A DNA stretch of 64,000 nt. Source: Leisingera caerulea DSM 24564 (GTDB lineage: Bacteria > Pseudomonadota > Alphaproteobacteria > Rhodobacterales > Rhodobacteraceae). Under the pieces are notes generated by a model. The model made no database searches. It saw only the letters and a program-made list of their open reading frames with translations, and was not told the DNA's origin. A program made the translations under genes and the position numbers. Below are positions 62,276 to 64,000 of this stretch, piece by piece. The stretch is taken from assembly GCF_000473325.1 (NCBI RefSeq), contig NZ_AXBI01000019.1, forward strand, positions 62,001 through 126,000, in the 5' to 3' direction. Numbering within the stretch: position 1 is the stretch's first letter; each line of letters opens with the position of its first letter.

Positions 62276-62950
62276 ATGACATTTTCGCTTGTGGCGCGCT
62301 GCGCGGAGACGGGCATGTTCGGGGTGGCGATTTCGTCCTCCTCGCCGGCGGTGGCGGCGCGCTGTTCCTTTGCCCGCGCGGGTGTCGGCGCTGTGGCCAG
62401 CCAGAATGTGACCGACCCCAGCCTGGGCCCCTTGGCGCTGGACCTGATGGAACAGGGCATGACGGCTGCCGCCGCGGTGGCCAAGGTGCGCCAGATCGGG
62501 CGGTTCATCGAATACCGGCAGGTGCTGGCGGTGGACAGCATTGGCGGCACCGCCATTCATTCTGGGCCGGAGTCCCTTGGCATCTGGACCCAGGCGGAAG
62601 GCAAGGATGCGGCCTCTGGCGGCAACCTGCTGGCCAATGACGGGGTGTGCCAGGCGATTGTGGACGGGTTTCAGGCGGCGGAGGGCCATCTGGGCGACCG
62701 GCTGATTGCCGCCTTGCGGGTCGGGCTGGCGGCGGGCGGCGAGGCCGGGCCGGTGCATTCGGCGGGCATAAGAATGGTCGACAAGGTAAGCTGGCCGGTG
62801 GCTGATCTGCGCTGCGACTGGACCGAAGACTGCCCGGTTGAGGCCGTCGCCACCGCCTGGGAGATCTACAAGCCGCAGCTGGACGCCTATGTCCAGCGCG
62901 CGCTCGACCCGCGCGAGGCGCCGTCCTACGGCGTTCCCGGCGACGAATGA
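62276..62950 (+). CDS. DUF1028 (Ntn-hydrolase-like) protein
   Basis: This 224-residue protein belongs to DUF1028, an Ntn-hydrolase-like family with unproven function. The N-terminus MTFSLVARCAETGMFGVAISS and the later ARAGVGAVASQNVTDPSLGP and SIGGTAIHSGPES are typical. GGAGGAAAG precedes the start. Its presence suggests an amide or lactam hydrolysis step in this pathway. The gene ends 22 bp before the last aldehyde dehydrogenase. Confidence 0.9.
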   Translation: MTFSLVARCAETGMFGVAISSSSPAVAARCSFARAGVGAVASQNVTDPSLGPLALDLMEQGMTAAAAVAKVRQIGRFIEYRQVLAVDSIGGTAIHSGPESLGIWTQAEGKDAASGGNLLANDGVCQAIVDGFQAAEGHLGDRLIAALRVGLAAGGEAGPVHSAGIRMVDKVSWPVADLRCDWTEDCPVEAVATAWEIYKPQLDAYVQRALDPREAPSYGVPGDE

Positions 62951-62972
62951 GCGGCGGATCAGGGAGAAAGAC

Positions 62973-64000
62973 ATGCTGGACTACACATACGACGACTGGA
63001 AGAGCCGCGCCGCGGCGCTGACCTTCCGCGGGCAGGCGTTCATTGACGGGACGTTCACGGATGCGGCCTCGGGCAAGACCTTTGCCAGTGTGAACCCGGC
63101 GACGGGCGAGGTTCTGGCGCAGGTGGCTGAATGCGATGCGGAGGACGTGAACCGCGCGGTGGCCGCCGGGCGCCGCGCGTTCGAGGACGGGCGCTGGTCG
63201 CGGATGGCGCCGGGGGACCGCAAGGCGGTGCTGCTAAGGCTGGCGGATCTGATCCGGGAAAACCTGGAGGAAATGGCGCTGCTGGACAGCCTCGACATGG
63301 GCAAGCTGGTCACCGATGCCGCCACCATTGATGCGCCCGGATCGGCGCATTTCTTCCAGTGGTATGCCGAGGCCATCGACAAGGTATATGACGAGGTGGC
63401 GCCAACCGGGCCGGGCGATCTGGCGCTGGTCTCCCGCGTGCCCCTGGGGGTTGTGGGGGCGGTGACGCCCTGGAATTTCCCGCTGGACATGGCGACCTGG
63501 AAAGCGGCGGCGGCGCTGGCGGCGGGCAACTCCGTTGTGCTGAAACCGGCGGAGCAGTCGCCGCTGTCTGCGCTGCGTTTGGCGGAACTGGCGGCAGAGG
63601 CCGGGGTGCCGGACGGGGTTTTCAACGTGGTGCCGGGATACGGCGCCACCGCGGGCAAGGCGCTGGGGCTGCATATGGATGTGGACTGCCTCGCCTTCAC
63701 CGGCTCCACCGCCATCGGCAAGATGTTCATGCAGTATTCCGGCCAGTCGAACCTGAAACAGGTCTGGCCCGAAACCGGCGGCAAATCCCCCAACCTGGTG
63801 TTTGCCGATTGCGAGGATCTGGATGCGGCTGCGGACATGGCGGCCTTTGGCATCTTCTTCAATCAGGGCGAGGTGTGTTCGGCCAACTCACGGCTGTATG
63901 TGGAGCGTTCGATCAAGGATGCATTCGTCGAAAAGCTGATTGCCCGCGCCGAGGCCACCCAGCCGGGCGACCCGCTGGACCCGGCCTCGAAAATGGGGGC
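62973..64000 (+). CDS. Aldehyde dehydrogenase, N-terminal part (runs off the window)
   Basis: The frame is open from ATG 62973 (after AGGGAGAAAG) to the right edge, giving at least 342 residues. It has GAVTPWNFPLDMATWKAAAA, LPETGG-like WPETGGKSPNLVF with the general base, and GEVCSANSRLYVE with the catalytic Cys. It resembles gamma-glutamyl-aminobutyraldehyde dehydrogenases and the ALDH at 16866. Second aldehyde dehydrogenase of the operon; the rest lies beyond the window. Confidence 0.92.
   Translation, partial: MLDYTYDDWKSRAAALTFRGQAFIDGTFTDAASGKTFASVNPATGEVLAQVAECDAEDVNRAVAAGRRAFEDGRWSRMAPGDRKAVLLRLADLIRENLEEMALLDSLDMGKLVTDAATIDAPGSAHFFQWYAEAIDKVYDEVAPTGPGDLALVSRVPLGVVGAVTPWNFPLDMATWKAAAALAAGNSVVLKPAEQSPLSALRLAELAAEAGVPDGVFNVVPGYGATAGKALGLHMDVDCLAFTGSTAIGKMFMQYSGQSNLKQVWPETGGKSPNLVFADCEDLDAAADMAAFGIFFNQGEVCSANSRLYVERSIKDAFVEKLIARAEATQPGDPLDPASKMG

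Noticed and set aside
54924..62950. Canonical Rut (uracil) operon
   Set aside because: RutB and RutG are missing, the order differs, and DUF1185, DUF1028 and two aldehyde dehydrogenases are present.

Overview
The window looks like part of a large extrachromosomal replicon (megaplasmid or chromid) of an alphaproteobacterium of the Roseobacter group (Rhodobacteraceae; Leisingera, Phaeobacter or Ruegeria-like). The evidence is a complete repABC replication and partition module (37.3-41.1 kb) with an antisense-RNA locus and several identical centromere-like palindromes, high GC, and a gene content typical of marine roseobacters: Na+-NQR, nitrate assimilation, homospermidine synthase, a non-pyrrolysine MttB, Hut, Ugp, DUF1028 and DUF1185 genes. 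I saw no tRNA or rRNA genes, transposases or CRISPR arrays.

Layout. 0-1.4 kb (+): tail of an NTF2-like gene, a small tautomerase and a nitronate monooxygenase, ending at a bidirectional terminator. 1.6-7.4 kb (-): a complete nqrABCDEF operon. 7.8-15.0 kb (-): an enolase-superfamily enzyme, a medium-chain dehydrogenase, a small protein, an aldehyde dehydrogenase and a Rieske oxygenase with a glutamate at the bridging position, then LysR and GlxA/GbdR-like regulators; this resembles catabolism of a betaine or N-methylated amino acid. 15.2-19.7 kb (+): GntR, a DapA-like lyase, a PuuC-like aldehyde dehydrogenase and an FAD amine oxidase, facing homospermidine synthase (-). 21.5-33.2 kb (+): the nitrate assimilation locus nasT-nasS-leader-nrtABC-nirBD-nasA. 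Its leader holds a recognisable ANTAR target hairpin and an intrinsic terminator. 33.2-36.8 kb: poorly characterised accessory genes and an mttB-family methyltransferase. 37.3-41.1 kb: repA, repB, ctRNA, repC and palindromes. 41.2-47.8 kb (+): an MFS transporter with a His-rich tail, then hutI-hutH-hutG-hutU. 47.9-53.0 kb (-): ugpB-A-E-C-Q, with a divergent LysR. 54.1-64.0 kb: a divergent GntR and a (+) operon of DUF1185, alpha/beta hydrolase, flavin reductase with a Nudix-like tail, LLM monooxygenase, lipoprotein, aldehyde dehydrogenase, FAD monooxygenase, RidA, DUF1028 and a second aldehyde dehydrogenase that runs off the end.

How it works together. The replicon carries respiratory sodium pumping, nitrate use, and several routes that take nitrogen and carbon from amino-acid-like or N-methylated compounds (Hut, Rieske/enolase cluster, DapA/ALDH/oxidase cluster, MttB) plus glycerol-3-phosphate uptake. 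The least explained unit is the 54.9-64 kb operon. It contains analogues of RutA, RutC, RutD and RutF but no RutB or RutG, and combines them with DUF1185, DUF1028 and two aldehyde dehydrogenases. I read it as a candidate undescribed pathway that opens or oxidises an N-containing substrate. Other points for a second look are a partition palindrome embedded in the hutI coding sequence, a near-identical site 22 kb away inside an oxidase gene, a three-hairpin repeat placed at two convergent gene ends, and an inverted pair of about 70-bp repeats bracketing two genes of the last operon.
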